DNA of 64,000 nt, taken from assembly GCF_015461835.1 (NCBI RefSeq), contig NZ_JACOPX010000004.1:310001-374000 (forward strand). Direction: 5' to 3'. The translations under genes were made by a program, and so were the position numbers. The notes under the pieces were generated by a model that worked only from the letters and a program-made list of their open reading frames with translations, was not told where the DNA came from and did no database searches. Of the stretch, positions 1 through 8,339 are shown in pieces; the stretch's first letter is position 1, and the number at the start of each line of letters is the position of its first letter. The DNA is from Pseudomonas neuropathica (lineage in GTDB: Bacteria; Pseudomonadota; Gammaproteobacteria; Pseudomonadales; Pseudomonadaceae).

Positions 1-164
1 AGCAAAACCGGAGTGCGATCGGACAACGTGGAAAAACTGACGTCCTTTTCTTTTCCAGCAATAGCCGCCGGCACAAACACCATACCTTCCCGATTTATTG
101 CAATCGATCGTTTCCAGGCGGGAGACTTGGCCCCGTGAGAACTGCGCACGCAAAACCAGAGCAT
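1..164 (-). CDS. Hypothetical protein, 3' end outside window
   Basis: An open minus-strand frame begins with ATG at 164 and runs off the left edge without a stop (54 codons, starting MLWFCVRSSHGAK). GAGGAAAG lies eight bases upstream of the ATG as a good ribosome binding site. No family is recognised. It lies about 200 bp downstream of two other minus-strand genes and may share their transcript. The visible part has no obvious membrane segment or motif, so the call rests on the open frame and the ribosome binding site. Confidence 0.45.
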   Translation of the reverse strand, partial: MLWFCVRSSHGAKSPAWKRSIAINREGMVFVPAAIAGKEKDVSFSTLSDRTPVL

Positions 165-365
165 TTATAACTTTCCTCAACAGCTTAAACATCATCATGT
201 CATTCAAGGCAACTAAACAGCCGCACTACGCCTGACTCTCCGGTAGTCGCGGGGGCTGTTGGCTTGACTCGAACCACATTAACAACGCAGGGCCGCCGAG
301 GCCTTACTGGCATCTTACTCAGTCTTACTTACTCGCCCAGAGGCTTTGCACCTCAAGGGTTTGCG

Positions 366-857
366 TTAGCGAGGGACGTGGCATACGCCATTGATCAGGT
401 TATTGATATTGTAATAATACTCGGCATCGGAGAAGTAATTGAACGTCACCATGCCACCTTGAAAACCTCTTTCCATAAAAGGAAGTTCATCGCCGGCGTT
501 GTCCGCATCAAACTTTACAATCGAACGCGTCTTGAACAGAAATCTGGAAGTGTCCAGATGTGTCAGTGCAATCTCGAACTTGCGATCATAGGTATAAACT
601 TTGCCTTCAGGGGTTTTGACGACGTAGTACACATAGAGAGCGCCCTCCCTTGGATCGATCGTCATATCACCAACGCCATGCCAACGAACTTTGTGATCAT
701 GAGTATGGACAAAATCGATGGATGCGAAACAGGGGGCGCGTGGAATATCACGATTAATAAAATAGAAATACTTGATAACCAGAGCACCAAAAATGCATAC
801 AGACAAGATACCAAACAGTGCGATTACTTTTTTCCAACGAGTTGGTAATTCACGCAT
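366..857 (-). CDS. Single-pass membrane protein, unknown function
   Basis: A 163-residue protein with one N-terminal membrane segment (about residues 10-31) and a soluble, probably periplasmic remainder. The ATG at 857 follows GGAGG by five bases. The gene overlaps the upstream regulator gene by 34 nt, so the two are translationally linked. A small membrane protein beside a membrane-anchored winged-helix regulator resembles ToxR/ToxS-like layouts, in which the small partner modulates the regulator. That role is inferred from position only, and I see no recognisable ToxS sequence. Confidence 0.7.
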   Translation of the reverse strand: MRELPTRWKKVIALFGILSVCIFGALVIKYFYFINRDIPRAPCFASIDFVHTHDHKVRWHGVGDMTIDPREGALYVYYVVKTPEGKVYTYDRKFEIALTHLDTSRFLFKTRSIVKFDADNAGDELPFMERGFQGGMVTFNYFSDAEYYYNINNLINGVCHVPR

Positions 858-1582
858 ATGGCCTCCCCTTTACTTTCCGGCTTGATACACTTGACCAGTA
901 ATTGGGAGAGCGGTTTTCGCACATAGTAGTTAATATCGGACAATACAATGGGTGGCTCGAACTCGCTGAGCGCTTTGACAATATCCTCTTTGGACATTTT
1001 TTCACTTTCTTCAACATACAATTTCGCTTCGCCTTCTTGCCAGATGAGTTTCCACTCCTCCAGATCAGCAGGTTTTTTAAACACCAGATAAGCGTAAAAG
1101 ACCGGAAGAGCAATCGCCGGCGCCAGGATTGCAGGCAAAAGGAAGCGCCAGTAACGACTGAATGGCGTTTTCACCAAGGAGGCGTCGACGATGAATGGTT
1201 CAGCATCAATTATCAGCGCGGGCTGCGACTCAGAGGCTTGAGTCTGTGCCCTGACCAAGCGGATTTCACACAACAGCACCACGCCACGGCGAGGCAGGGT
1301 CTTGAGACTGTCCCGAGGCAACCCGACGTCAGCGAAATGCGTGCGAAGCATGTGCAGGGTCTTGTAATAACTGCTGTCGGAAATCACCAGTCCGCGCTCC
1401 CCCCAGACCCTGGAAATGAGCTGTTCCTTATCGGTCACGCCGGCTATCAGCGCCAGCAGCAGATCGCTTTCATTGCTGCCCAGCAAGGCTGACCGCCGCG
1501 CCCGGCTGAGGGTCATTTTTTCTGCATCGTAGTAACAATCGCTCGCTGACGCTTGTGAGCCGATGCCCTCTGACTGTTCCAA
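824..1582 (-). CDS. ToxR/CadC-type membrane-anchored transcriptional regulator
   Basis: The 252-residue protein has an OmpR-type winged-helix DNA-binding domain at about residues 15-110 (the stretch ending KTLPRRGVVLL is typical of the recognition wing). A membrane segment follows at about 145-165, then a short periplasmic tail. This is the ToxR/CadC one-component plan, in which a membrane-tethered factor binds DNA directly. The chosen start is TTG at 1582, with GAGGA seven bases upstream. It overlaps the membrane-protein gene downstream. Targets are unknown, and no fimbrial or transport genes are visible in the window. Confidence 0.75.
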   Translation of the reverse strand: MEQSEGIGSQASASDCYYDAEKMTLSRARRSALLGSNESDLLLALIAGVTDKEQLISRVWGERGLVISDSSYYKTLHMLRTHFADVGLPRDSLKTLPRRGVVLLCEIRLVRAQTQASESQPALIIDAEPFIVDASLVKTPFSRYWRFLLPAILAPAIALPVFYAYLVFKKPADLEEWKLIWQEGEAKLYVEESEKMSKEDIVKALSEFEPPIVLSDINYYVRKPLSQLLVKCIKPESKGEAICVNYQLVGKK

Positions 1583-1818
1583 GCTGCGTCCTCAACTGAT
1601 CTGCAATCCTCGAATTCCGATCATTCGATAGCTTTTCGGCACTATAGGACACAATGCAAACCCAAGCGGCGGTGCGTTGCTGCATCCACCTCAAAAAAAC
1701 TTCATACTCGGCTCCACTGAATCAACTCACGGGCCGCATCGCTGGCAAACACTCGCCATTTCGTAGATGCAAACGACCCCGTTTTTGCCTTGTCACTTTT
1801 TCCGGTAAAGCTAAACCC

Positions 1819-1862
1819 CTGATGAATAAAGCTATTTCAGACCTGTCCTCCCACACTCCGAT
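1819..1862 (+). repeat. Attachment-site core, left copy (attL), duplicate of mutS 5' end
   Basis: Forty-four bases match 28792-28835, the start of mutS, with one mismatch (C at 1842, T at 28815). The copy spans mutS codons 1-13 and the three bases before the ATG. A direct duplication of this length flanking phage genes and a tyrosine integrase is the signature of site-specific integration. Sequence to the left should be the ancestral mutS upstream region. Confidence 0.85.
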
Positions 1863-1911
1863 TGTGCTGGAGTACTTTGGTCGTTATGCCCCAACCCCCA
1901 GTGTTTGTTAA
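1822..1911 (+). pseudogene. Truncated mutS start fused to island sequence (29-residue frame)
   Basis: The displaced first 13 codons of mutS ([13 protein letters not shown]) run on into island sequence for 16 more codons and stop at TAA 1909-1911. It probably still sits behind the original mutS promoter. The product would be a non-functional 29-residue peptide. This is a by-product of integration into the gene's 5' end, not an independent gene. Confidence 0.6.
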
Positions 1912-1981
1912 GGATTAGCGCATTTCACCATTGCATGCGCAAACGCATGCTTGGCATTGAATGGCATTAAATGGCGTACGG

Positions 1982-2001
1982 TTTGCCCCATTTTTGCCCC
2001 A
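1982..2001 (+). repeat. TTTGCCCC double repeat, possible integrase arm site (left)
   Basis: Two tandem copies of TTTGCCCCA-like sequence lie 120 bp inside the left att core. Near-copies occur at 2619-2640, 26432-26453 and 28745-28764. The last two lie 25-27 bp before att cores. Repeated short motifs beside att cores are typical arm-type integrase binding sites. That reading is inferred. Confidence 0.4.
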
Positions 2002-2135
2002 TCCCAAGAGGCCTATGGCCGGACCTTTCGAAGTGGCAAATGTACAATGTGCGAACCGGAGTCGCTCGCTTTGGACTAGGATCATGCAGAATGATGGACA
2101 GATTTAGCCACGCATCGACTTCAAGGACGAACACC

Positions 2136-2366
2136 ATGCCAGATCCGTCGGATTTCAATATCGTCACGGCAGATGCTCTGACGTTGCTCCTGCATAACCA
2201 GCATGCACTCGGTGCAGCAATCGAAGAAATCACCCATTGGATCTCAGGGACTGGCGCAGACACTGTTGCCGATAACGCCGTTGCGGCCTTGGAAACGCTT
2301 GATCGAAATGCGCAAACGATCACTGACGCGATCATGCGACTTAGGCAGTCTAGTGCGCCTCGTTAG
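2136..2366 (+). CDS. Small conserved pseudomonad protein, unknown function
   Basis: A 76-residue, mostly helical, acidic protein starting at ATG 2136 behind AAGGACGAACACC. The frame is open further upstream, but this ATG has the ribosome binding site and begins the well-structured part (MPDPSDFNIVTADAL). It resembles short uncharacterised proteins I associate with Pseudomonas islands; no function is known to me. It stands alone on the plus strand in element 1. Confidence 0.55.
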   Translation: MPDPSDFNIVTADALTLLLHNQHALGAAIEEITHWISGTGADTVADNAVAALETLDRNAQTITDAIMRLRQSSAPR

Positions 2367-2705
2367 ATAGGACATCTATTACGTCCAATCGCGCAGGCAT
2401 CTTGACCTGGTCTTGGGCCTTAAATGCGTCCAGGAGATCACTTGAAGTTATAGCCCGCCAAGACCTGACCTCGCTCCCCTATTGGAGCAATTGCCGCTAC
2501 TGATTGTTTGGATAGGGACTCGAACCCCCGCCAGCGTCCTTGTATGCCGCTCAAGGCCAGTAAATTCGATGCTTTGGCCCTCTGCAACTGGCTTATTACG
2601 GCCTACGCCGGCCCCGGGTTTGCCCTAGATTTGCCCTAAATAAATACCTACATCTTCATCCGCTACCGGCTACGCTAGCAGAACAAAAACTCGAACGAGG
2701 CGTGC
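2367..2705. other. 339-bp non-coding stretch with tRNA-like and arm-like remnants
   Basis: No gene is seen. On the minus strand 2510-2535 reads like the T-arm and 3' end of a tRNA (GGGGGTTCGAGTCCC), but no complete cloverleaf can be built around it. At 2619-2640 is a TTTGCCCTAGATTTGCCC double motif like those beside the att cores. The stretch could be the scar of an older, tRNA-targeted element. Confidence 0.3.
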
Positions 2706-2948
2706 ATGGACCTATATGTAGCAATCTCGATTGATAAAAGTAGCTATGCGAGTGACCTAACAAAACTGAACCTGCCTGCGCTGCTGGGGAAAGCGGTCAC
2801 TGAAAAGCTAGGTGGCGCAGCTCATGTTCCGAACGCCACCATACTCAAGGTTAAGGAAGTGACTGCAATCTATCAGAACTGGCCAACCAAGCCAGCTGAA
2901 TCAAATCCTCCAAAACAGCTATCAGACATCCGTCCCGTGCGCAGCTGA
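2706..2948 (+). CDS. Hypothetical 80-residue protein
   Basis: ATG at 2706, preceded by CGAGGCGTGC, opens an 80-codon frame. The product starts MDLYVAISIDKSSY, has a compact N-terminal half and a proline-rich tail. No family is recognised. It lies 70 bp before the HEPN/AbiU2-like gene on the same strand and might be its partner, but nothing in the sequence demonstrates this. Confidence 0.42.
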   Translation: MDLYVAISIDKSSYASDLTKLNLPALLGKAVTEKLGGAAHVPNATILKVKEVTAIYQNWPTKPAESNPPKQLSDIRPVRS

Positions 2949-3018
2949 ATGCCCCCAACCTCATACCTGATGCGCTCAACCGACCTTGTCCTAATGAGCT
3001 TAAGAGCGGAGAGTACGA

Positions 3019-3672
3019 TTGGAAAATCTAAATTTAGTCATGACTGAAAATGGATTGAACCTTCTTGGAATTACCGACGCAGTAAAGCTCGTTGAAATTG
3101 ATCATCCACTGGCCAAGCGCGTAGCTGATCTTTACTTACATAAAATTGATATTGAATTTTCGAACTCTTGCCTTGATGCAATTAATCGCACTGAGGACCA
3201 AATTATACGGGAAGCTTTATGGAGATCTGCAGTCATCCATTTCTTCAAATGCTTTGGGGATGGCATCCGCTTTCTTCTGATGTCCGACCAGATATATAAG
3301 GGCCTACCAAAGGAAGCTAATGAGTCATTTAAATACTTTAAACTACTTAGAAACAAACACATTGCTCATGATGAAAACCCTTACAACCAGTGCTTATCTT
3401 GTGCAGCCATTAACGATGGAGGCAAAGATTACCATGTAGAAAAAATAGTTTGTATCTCCTCAACGAGCTCAACACTTGACGCCTCTCACTGGTCCAGTTT
3501 GAAAGCTCTAACTGACCGCGCACTCGAATGGATAACATTGGAGTTTGATATTTCTTGCGAAAAACTAACGAAAATTTTGGAAAAAGAAACTTACGAACAA
3601 ATTACATCAAAGCCTTCTCCCCACGTCACGGCACCCACAGCGAGGGAAATCGGCGACCGAAGAAAAATCTAG
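3019..3672 (+). CDS. HEPN/AbiU2-like protein, candidate defence ribonuclease
   Basis: A 217-residue, all-helical protein whose centre carries LRNKHIAHDEN, matching the Rx5H signature of HEPN ribonucleases and the AbiU2-like group in particular. The start is TTG at 3019 with GGAG seven bases upstream. Composition is clearly AT-richer than the core genes, indicating transfer. It ends two bases before a degraded att half-site at 3674, the same position next to an att copy that the other nuclease-like cargo genes occupy. HEPN proteins of this type act in abortive infection or toxin-antitoxin systems by cutting RNA. The family is inferred from one motif and the overall pattern. Confidence 0.62.
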   Translation: MENLNLVMTENGLNLLGITDAVKLVEIDHPLAKRVADLYLHKIDIEFSNSCLDAINRTEDQIIREALWRSAVIHFFKCFGDGIRFLLMSDQIYKGLPKEANESFKYFKLLRNKHIAHDENPYNQCLSCAAINDGGKDYHVEKIVCISSTSSTLDASHWSSLKALTDRALEWITLEFDISCEKLTKILEKETYEQITSKPSPHVTAPTAREIGDRRKI

Positions 3673-3673
3673 C

Positions 3674-3710
3674 CTTTCATACTCCGATTGCGCTGGAGTA
3701 TTTGGTCGTT
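3674..3710 (+). repeat. Degraded att half-site plus duplicated element left end
   Basis: Positions 3681-3710 match 1855-1885 with one mismatch and one gap. They include the end of the mutS-derived core (ACTCCGATT) and 20 bases of island sequence beyond it. The preceding seven bases are also core-like. This is what the left end of a second, tandemly inserted element would leave behind. Confidence 0.55.
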
Positions 3711-3876
3711 TAGCCCACCTATACTCAGCGCTTGGCGCAGCATCTGTCTGACGACTCAAACAACACACAGCCACCGCTCTGAGCTAGCTTCAGCAGATGC
3801 ACACGTTGGAAATGGTATAGATGACACACCGCAGCGGACTCGCCGATGTATCTGATCAAATTAGAAAGGAGCAGGA

Positions 3877-5319
3877 ATGATGAGTCTGACACCTAAATAT
3901 CTTTATCGATTTCGCCCTGTTGCTAACCTGCTGGGGATAGATCGTGAAAGCGAGCTTGAGGGGACATATATATACTTCGCCTCACCGGAGCAACTTAATG
4001 ACCCGCTGGAAGGCTATAGAGAATTGGTCTGGAAAGGCGACAAAATAATCTGGACAAACTTCTTCAATCACTACATTGAATGCATATTTATTCGCAACAT
4101 GCAGTATCTCGCTGGAAAGTTCGGAGAACGTGTTTTCCCATTACACCCCCACTTCAATGAAATGCCCCAAGAGCACGCGACAGACATAAAAAATGAAATA
4201 TACAAATTCACTGAAAACCAAAACATACAAAGACATATAGAATACCTCTCCACCAACCAGCACCCTATATATAGCAATGAGCTTTTGCTACACCTACGAT
4301 CCATACAACTTTTTGCAATGCAAATCATTTCAAAAGTTCTCGTTAAATATGATCTAATCCCTGAAGGGTATGGGATTAATGGTGAGTCCCTTGACGTTCT
4401 TTTAAGTACGTCTAGTAAACTTATGGATCAATTGGAGCATAGGGATGCCCCTGAGAGAGGATTGTTCTTCGATCAAACCATGTTAGCTGCCTTGCAGAGC
4501 ATTGATTTGGTCAACAGCTATACAGACGTCATGCGAGGCAACTCATCCGAATGGTTGCATCTATGCAACAAATCGCCTGAGGATTTTTTAAATTCTCGGA
4601 TTCGCCTAACCTATCCTGATTGGTTCGTTTCCTGTTTCATGGAGGATTGCTCAAACTCCTCCATTTGGGGAACCTACGGAAATAATCACAAGGGAGTCTG
4701 CCTAAAATTTAAGGTTCGAGAGGTTGTAGGAACTCCAACTATTACACTGCAAGTTCCAACAGCAAACAAGCCGGTAGCCAAGTGGTGGACACAGACAAAT
4801 TTTGTGTTCCAAAAAGTTCACTATACAAAAAAAAGCCCAGAACTAGATTTTTTCTTAAGCTTAGGTTCCTACACGGAAAAAGAACTAATCAGCAAATGGT
4901 ACACAAACATTCGAGGCGAAAAAAGCAACCGTATAAATGATATATTTGGCAACCTTAGAAAATGGCGCGAACACTACCAGTCAAGCGACAAGCTGAGCCT
5001 AACAACTAAAACCCGCCACTGGAAAAGCGAACAGGAATATAGACTAATATACAAACCTAATTTTGGCTCAAACCTCTCAAATCAAGATAGAAAGTTGAAA
5101 TATGATTTCAATGATTTAGAAGGAATTATATTCGGCATCAGCACTCCACTCGCTGAAAAACACAAATTAATGAAAATGATTGAGCAGCTATGTAAAAACC
5201 TACGCAGAGATGATTTTACTTTCTATCAAGCTTATTACTGCCACACAGACGAGAAGGTTCTATATCGACCAGTAGGCCATGTGTCCTTATCAAATGGCAT
5301 TACTCCCCACTCATATTGA
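3877..5319 (+). CDS. DUF2971-family protein, island cargo
   Basis: A 480-residue protein with the DUF2971 pattern: LYRFRP near residue 10, FASPEQLNDPLEGY around 34-47, a central SCFMEDCSNSSIWGTYG block and a C-terminal W-x-x-EQEYRLIY motif. The family's activity is not established. Members are common in mobile islands and beside restriction or abortive-infection genes. The start ATG at 3877 follows AAGGAG by six bases (ATG 3880 is an alternative). The gene is strongly AT-rich and stands alone in the first position of element 2. A defence role is inferred from location and neighbours. Confidence 0.72.
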   Translation: MMSLTPKYLYRFRPVANLLGIDRESELEGTYIYFASPEQLNDPLEGYRELVWKGDKIIWTNFFNHYIECIFIRNMQYLAGKFGERVFPLHPHFNEMPQEHATDIKNEIYKFTENQNIQRHIEYLSTNQHPIYSNELLLHLRSIQLFAMQIISKVLVKYDLIPEGYGINGESLDVLLSTSSKLMDQLEHRDAPERGLFFDQTMLAALQSIDLVNSYTDVMRGNSSEWLHLCNKSPEDFLNSRIRLTYPDWFVSCFMEDCSNSSIWGTYGNNHKGVCLKFKVREVVGTPTITLQVPTANKPVAKWWTQTNFVFQKVHYTKKSPELDFFLSLGSYTEKELISKWYTNIRGEKSNRINDIFGNLRKWREHYQSSDKLSLTTKTRHWKSEQEYRLIYKPNFGSNLSNQDRKLKYDFNDLEGIIFGISTPLAEKHKLMKMIEQLCKNLRRDDFTFYQAYYCHTDEKVLYRPVGHVSLSNGITPHSY

Positions 5320-5599
5320 TAGCAGCTTGTTTATAAACGAAAAGTTTCGAGCTGCTGTACCGACGAGGCACGACAGTACGACGATGGCTGGCGGCAGCGT
5401 CCTACGCTGATAATAAGGATTCGATTCGCTTCACCCGCTCTACTGTTTTCAATAGCCAGCCTACTCCGCTTCAACCAAGTGACTTTTAAGGTGTCTGTAT
5501 CTGGCTTTTCAGATACCTAATGAGCTTAAACGGGCACCTGCGCTCAGACGCCCCAGCCTATTCCGCTCCCTTACCATCCTGCCTGGCGGCTTCACATCA

Positions 5600-6877
5600 C
5601 TATTTGCAAGCCACCTCCCACAGCTGATCAAGCCTGGTCGTATAACTCTGGCTCATCATATCCCGGCGCATGCCCCAGTCCGGATTCGTCGGAACGCTAG
5701 CGGCTCGAAGTGTACCTCTCCCCCAACGCCCGTTGATCTGGTCCAACACCGCCATCACGCGGGTCGCGTTTGCTGGCTGGGAAATGGCAAACAGATCGTC
5801 GGTGTACTCACCTGGCTGGCAAAGATTCAACAGCATCACTTCTGCCTTGCTGTAGTTAAAGCCAGGCCGGAACACCCGATCAAGCGCATCGACCGCCACC
5901 TTGGTCAACAGGCGGACGTCGTCAGTTGGGTACGGCAGGTCCACCACTACACCGTTCGCGTATTTGGCTTCTTCCGGATTGAACATGCCCGTGCGGATGC
6001 TGACGCGGATCTTCTTGCACAATGTTTTTTGGGCGCGGAGCTTTTCCGAAGCCCGCATCATGTAAGTGGCCACGGCCTCCTTGATCGGCGGCAGATCCTT
6101 CAGTCGTTTGCCGAACATCCGGCTGCAACAGATTTCCTGTTTCGGCGGGTTCGGCTCTTCCAGCTCTAAGCATGAGGTGCCGGTCAACTCCCGCGCCGTC
6201 TTCTCGATTACCACGCTGAAGTTCTTTCGCAGCGACCACGCGTCGGCCTTAGCCAGGTCCATCGCTGTTTTGATACCCAGGGCATTCAGGTGCATCTTCA
6301 TGCGCCGCCCCACGCCCCACACTTCGGCCACGTCGGTATTGCGCAACACCCAATCGCGTTTCACCGGGTCGCAAATATTCACGACACCCCCGGTTTGGGC
6401 CTGCAATCGCTTTGCCGTGTGGTTGGCCAGCTTGGCCAGCGTCTTGGTCGGGGCGATACCCACACCAACCGGAATGCCGGTACATCGCAGGACCTGGCTG
6501 CGAATCTGTCGGCCGAGCACGTCCAGCCCGTCGATACCGGTGAGATCAGCAAAGGCCTCGTCGATGCTGTACACCTCCACCGCCGGGACCATCGATTCGA
6601 TTAGCGTCATCACCCGCTCGCTCATGTCGCCGTATAGGGCGTAGTTCGACGAGAACGCTACGATGCCGTGCTGCCGCAGCTTGTGCTTGATCTGGAAATA
6701 CGGCTCGCCCATTTTCACGAAGGGCTTGGCGTCGTAGCTGCGCGCGATGACACAGCCGTCGTTGTTTGACAGAACCACGATTGGGACTTTGGCCAGATCT
6801 GGGCGGAACACACGCTCGCAACTGGCATAGAAACTGTTGCAGTCGATCAAGCCAAAAACCGGTGGCGACTTAGACAT
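5600..6877 (-). CDS. umuC: DNA polymerase V catalytic subunit UmuC/RulB
   Basis: Y-family translesion polymerase of 425 residues. The N-terminus has the catalytic motif FGLIDCNSFYASCERVF and YSIDEAFADL with the conserved Asp-Glu pair. Helix-hairpin-helix and little-finger regions follow, then the C-terminal UmuC region. It copies past DNA lesions together with UmuD'. ATG 6877 overlaps the end of umuD by eight bases, giving translational coupling (an in-frame start at 6889 also exists). Expression should follow the LexA box upstream of umuD. Such rulAB-like pairs are frequent on Pseudomonas plasmids and prophages. Confidence 0.95.
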   Translation of the reverse strand: MSKSPPVFGLIDCNSFYASCERVFRPDLAKVPIVVLSNNDGCVIARSYDAKPFVKMGEPYFQIKHKLRQHGIVAFSSNYALYGDMSERVMTLIESMVPAVEVYSIDEAFADLTGIDGLDVLGRQIRSQVLRCTGIPVGVGIAPTKTLAKLANHTAKRLQAQTGGVVNICDPVKRDWVLRNTDVAEVWGVGRRMKMHLNALGIKTAMDLAKADAWSLRKNFSVVIEKTARELTGTSCLELEEPNPPKQEICCSRMFGKRLKDLPPIKEAVATYMMRASEKLRAQKTLCKKIRVSIRTGMFNPEEAKYANGVVVDLPYPTDDVRLLTKVAVDALDRVFRPGFNYSKAEVMLLNLCQPGEYTDDLFAISQPANATRVMAVLDQINGRWGRGTLRAASVPTNPDWGMRRDMMSQSYTTRLDQLWEVACK

Positions 6878-7295
6878 GGCTGCGCACACTGCCGGTGATC
6901 ACGCCCCAGATGGACAGCTCGTCCCCCTCAAGCACGTACCGTGGCGGGTATTTAGGGTTCTCCGACAGCAGGATCACATCTTTGCCGCGAATGCACAGGC
7001 GCTTGCACACCGGATCATTGTTTAGCAATGCAACGACGATGTGGCCGTGTGCAGGCTCAAGCGAGCGATCCACCACCGCCAGATCGCCCTCGAAGATTCC
7101 CGCGCCCTGCATACTCTCACCGATGATCGACACCAGGTAGACGTGCGGCGCGCGGATGTGCAACACCTCATCTAGCGATATTTGCGCCTCGATGTGATCT
7201 GCTGCTGGTGAAGGAAAACCAGCCGGCACCTGGAACAGGCAAAGCGGCAGCTTCAGGCCGCCCTCGGCGATAGGACCTAGAATTGAATAGCTCAT
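6870..7295 (-). CDS. umuD: UmuD/RulA, S24 self-cleaving SOS mutagenesis protein
   Basis: A 141-residue LexA/UmuD-like S24 peptidase. The catalytic serine lies in IIGESMQGAG and the lysine in DPVCKRL; PAGFPSP near residue 25 fits the RecA-stimulated Ala-Gly cleavage site. After cleavage UmuD' dimers join UmuC to form polymerase V. The LexA box at 7314-7329 lies 18 bp before its start, so it should be SOS-induced. It is first in a two-gene operon with umuC. Confidence 0.95.
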   Translation of the reverse strand: MSYSILGPIAEGGLKLPLCLFQVPAGFPSPAADHIEAQISLDEVLHIRAPHVYLVSIIGESMQGAGIFEGDLAVVDRSLEPAHGHIVVALLNNDPVCKRLCIRGKDVILLSENPKYPPRYVLEGDELSIWGVITGSVRSHV

Positions 7296-7313
7296 GACGC
7301 ACGACTTCCAATA

Positions 7314-7329
7314 CTGTACGAATGTACAG
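7314..7329. promoter_or_regulatory. LexA operator (SOS box) between umuD and the SRAP gene
   Basis: A perfect CTGT-N8-ACAG palindrome (CTGTACGAATGTACAG) in the 95-bp gap between divergent umuD and the SRAP gene. It matches the gamma-proteobacterial LexA consensus. It lies close to umuD and could repress both directions. Confidence 0.85.
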
Positions 7330-7390
7330 TTAACTTTCAGAAAGGCTTGCGGTCAATTTATGTAGGGAATATCTGATAGGCGGGCGTGCT

Positions 7391-8104
7391 ATGTGCGGAC
7401 GACTTTCGCAGTACGACGGTATTAACGACTTCGTTGCAGCGTTGAGCATGCCCAACGCCCTGGTTAACAACGCTGGCGACCTGCCCTTCGAACGCTACAA
7501 CGCCGCTCCCACTACCCAGTTGGCCATCTTCCACCAGGAAGGCCAGTACCTGCACGCAGACATGGTTCGCTGGGGCTGGCGGCCGCACTGGGCTAAGGAC
7601 CGCGCCTCGCCAATCAATGCCCGGGTAGAGAAAGTGGCCCACGGTCCGTTCTTCCGCGCGATCTGGCCGCACAGGGCAATCATCGCGATCAACAACTGGT
7701 TCGAATGGGTGGATGAAGGCGGGCCGAAGAAACAGCCCTACCTGATTCGTCGGAAGGACCGGGCGCCGATCCTGTGCGCGGCCATCGGCCAATACCCCAG
7801 CGCTGAGCACCCGCCAAGCGAGCACGACGGTTTCGTGATCATCACCGCCGACAGCGCTGGTGGCATGGTGGACATTCACGATCGGCGCCCGGTGACGCTC
7901 TCACCGGAACTGGCTCGGGAATGGCTGGACCCGCACACGCCCAAGGAGCACGCCGAGCAGATGGCGTTGCTCCAAGGCGAGTCAACCGAAGCGTTCGAAT
8001 GGTTCCAAGTGGATCGGGCCGTGGGCAACGTTCGCAACCATGGCCCGGAAATTATCGAACCAAAAAGCGCGATTACCGACGGCGACGAAAAGGGAAACGG
8101 CTGA
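7391..8104 (+). CDS. SRAP (HMCES/YedK) abasic-site DNA-protein crosslink protein
   Basis: A 237-residue SRAP domain protein. Cys2 in the MCGR start is the nucleophile that forms a thiazolidine link with abasic sites in single-stranded DNA. YNAAPTT, NARVEKV, NNWFEWVDE and the VDIHDRRP histidine are the other conserved blocks. The family shields abasic sites during replication. It is divergent from umuDC and shares their LexA-box intergenic region, so a joint damage-response cassette is likely. Confidence 0.93.
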   Translation: MCGRLSQYDGINDFVAALSMPNALVNNAGDLPFERYNAAPTTQLAIFHQEGQYLHADMVRWGWRPHWAKDRASPINARVEKVAHGPFFRAIWPHRAIIAINNWFEWVDEGGPKKQPYLIRRKDRAPILCAAIGQYPSAEHPPSEHDGFVIITADSAGGMVDIHDRRPVTLSPELAREWLDPHTPKEHAEQMALLQGESTEAFEWFQVDRAVGNVRNHGPEIIEPKSAITDGDEKGNG

Positions 8105-8170
8105 ACCGGCCCATTACCTTCAGCGTGACATCCAATGCATCACCAGCACCACCACAGTTAACCCACCCGC

Positions 8171-8222
8171 ATAATAATAATATTCTTATTATCTTATTAT
8201 TCTTATTATTCTTATTATTATC
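8171..8222. repeat. AT-only low-complexity tract
   Basis: Fifty-two bases made almost only of A and T, built from ATA repeats and then copies of CTTATTATT. It is the first of three short tandem repeats stacked between the SRAP gene and the Dam gene. No gene is present here. Confidence 0.8.
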
Positions 8223-8259
8223 TCCACACCATACCCGCGATGAACTTACAAAATTTTTT

Positions 8260-8297
8260 GTGCACTTGTGCACTTGTGCACTTGTGCACTTGTGCAG
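8260..8297. repeat. Octamer tandem array GTGCACTT, five units
   Basis: Five units with a strict 8-bp period, each with a GTGCAC palindrome (last unit GTGCAG). TTATCCACT, one base from the DnaA-box consensus, follows at 8298. Frames read across the array are low-complexity and not taken as genes. Confidence 0.85.
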
Positions 8298-8339
8298 TTA
8301 TCCACTTGTCCACCTATTCGCTTTCACCTATGTGTCTTT

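Noticed and set aside
264..848. Plus-strand frame of 194 codons opposite the small membrane protein
   Set aside because: No good ribosome binding site and no family resemblance. The minus-strand gene has a strong GGAGG, a membrane segment and coupling to its neighbour.
1654..1911. An 85-codon plus-strand gene crossing the left att core
   Set aside because: Its upstream half lacks a ribosome binding site and resembles nothing; its second half is simply the displaced mutS start.
2510..2535. Complete tRNA gene
   Set aside because: Only a T-arm-like piece is present; no anticodon arm, D-arm or matching acceptor stem can be found upstream on that strand.
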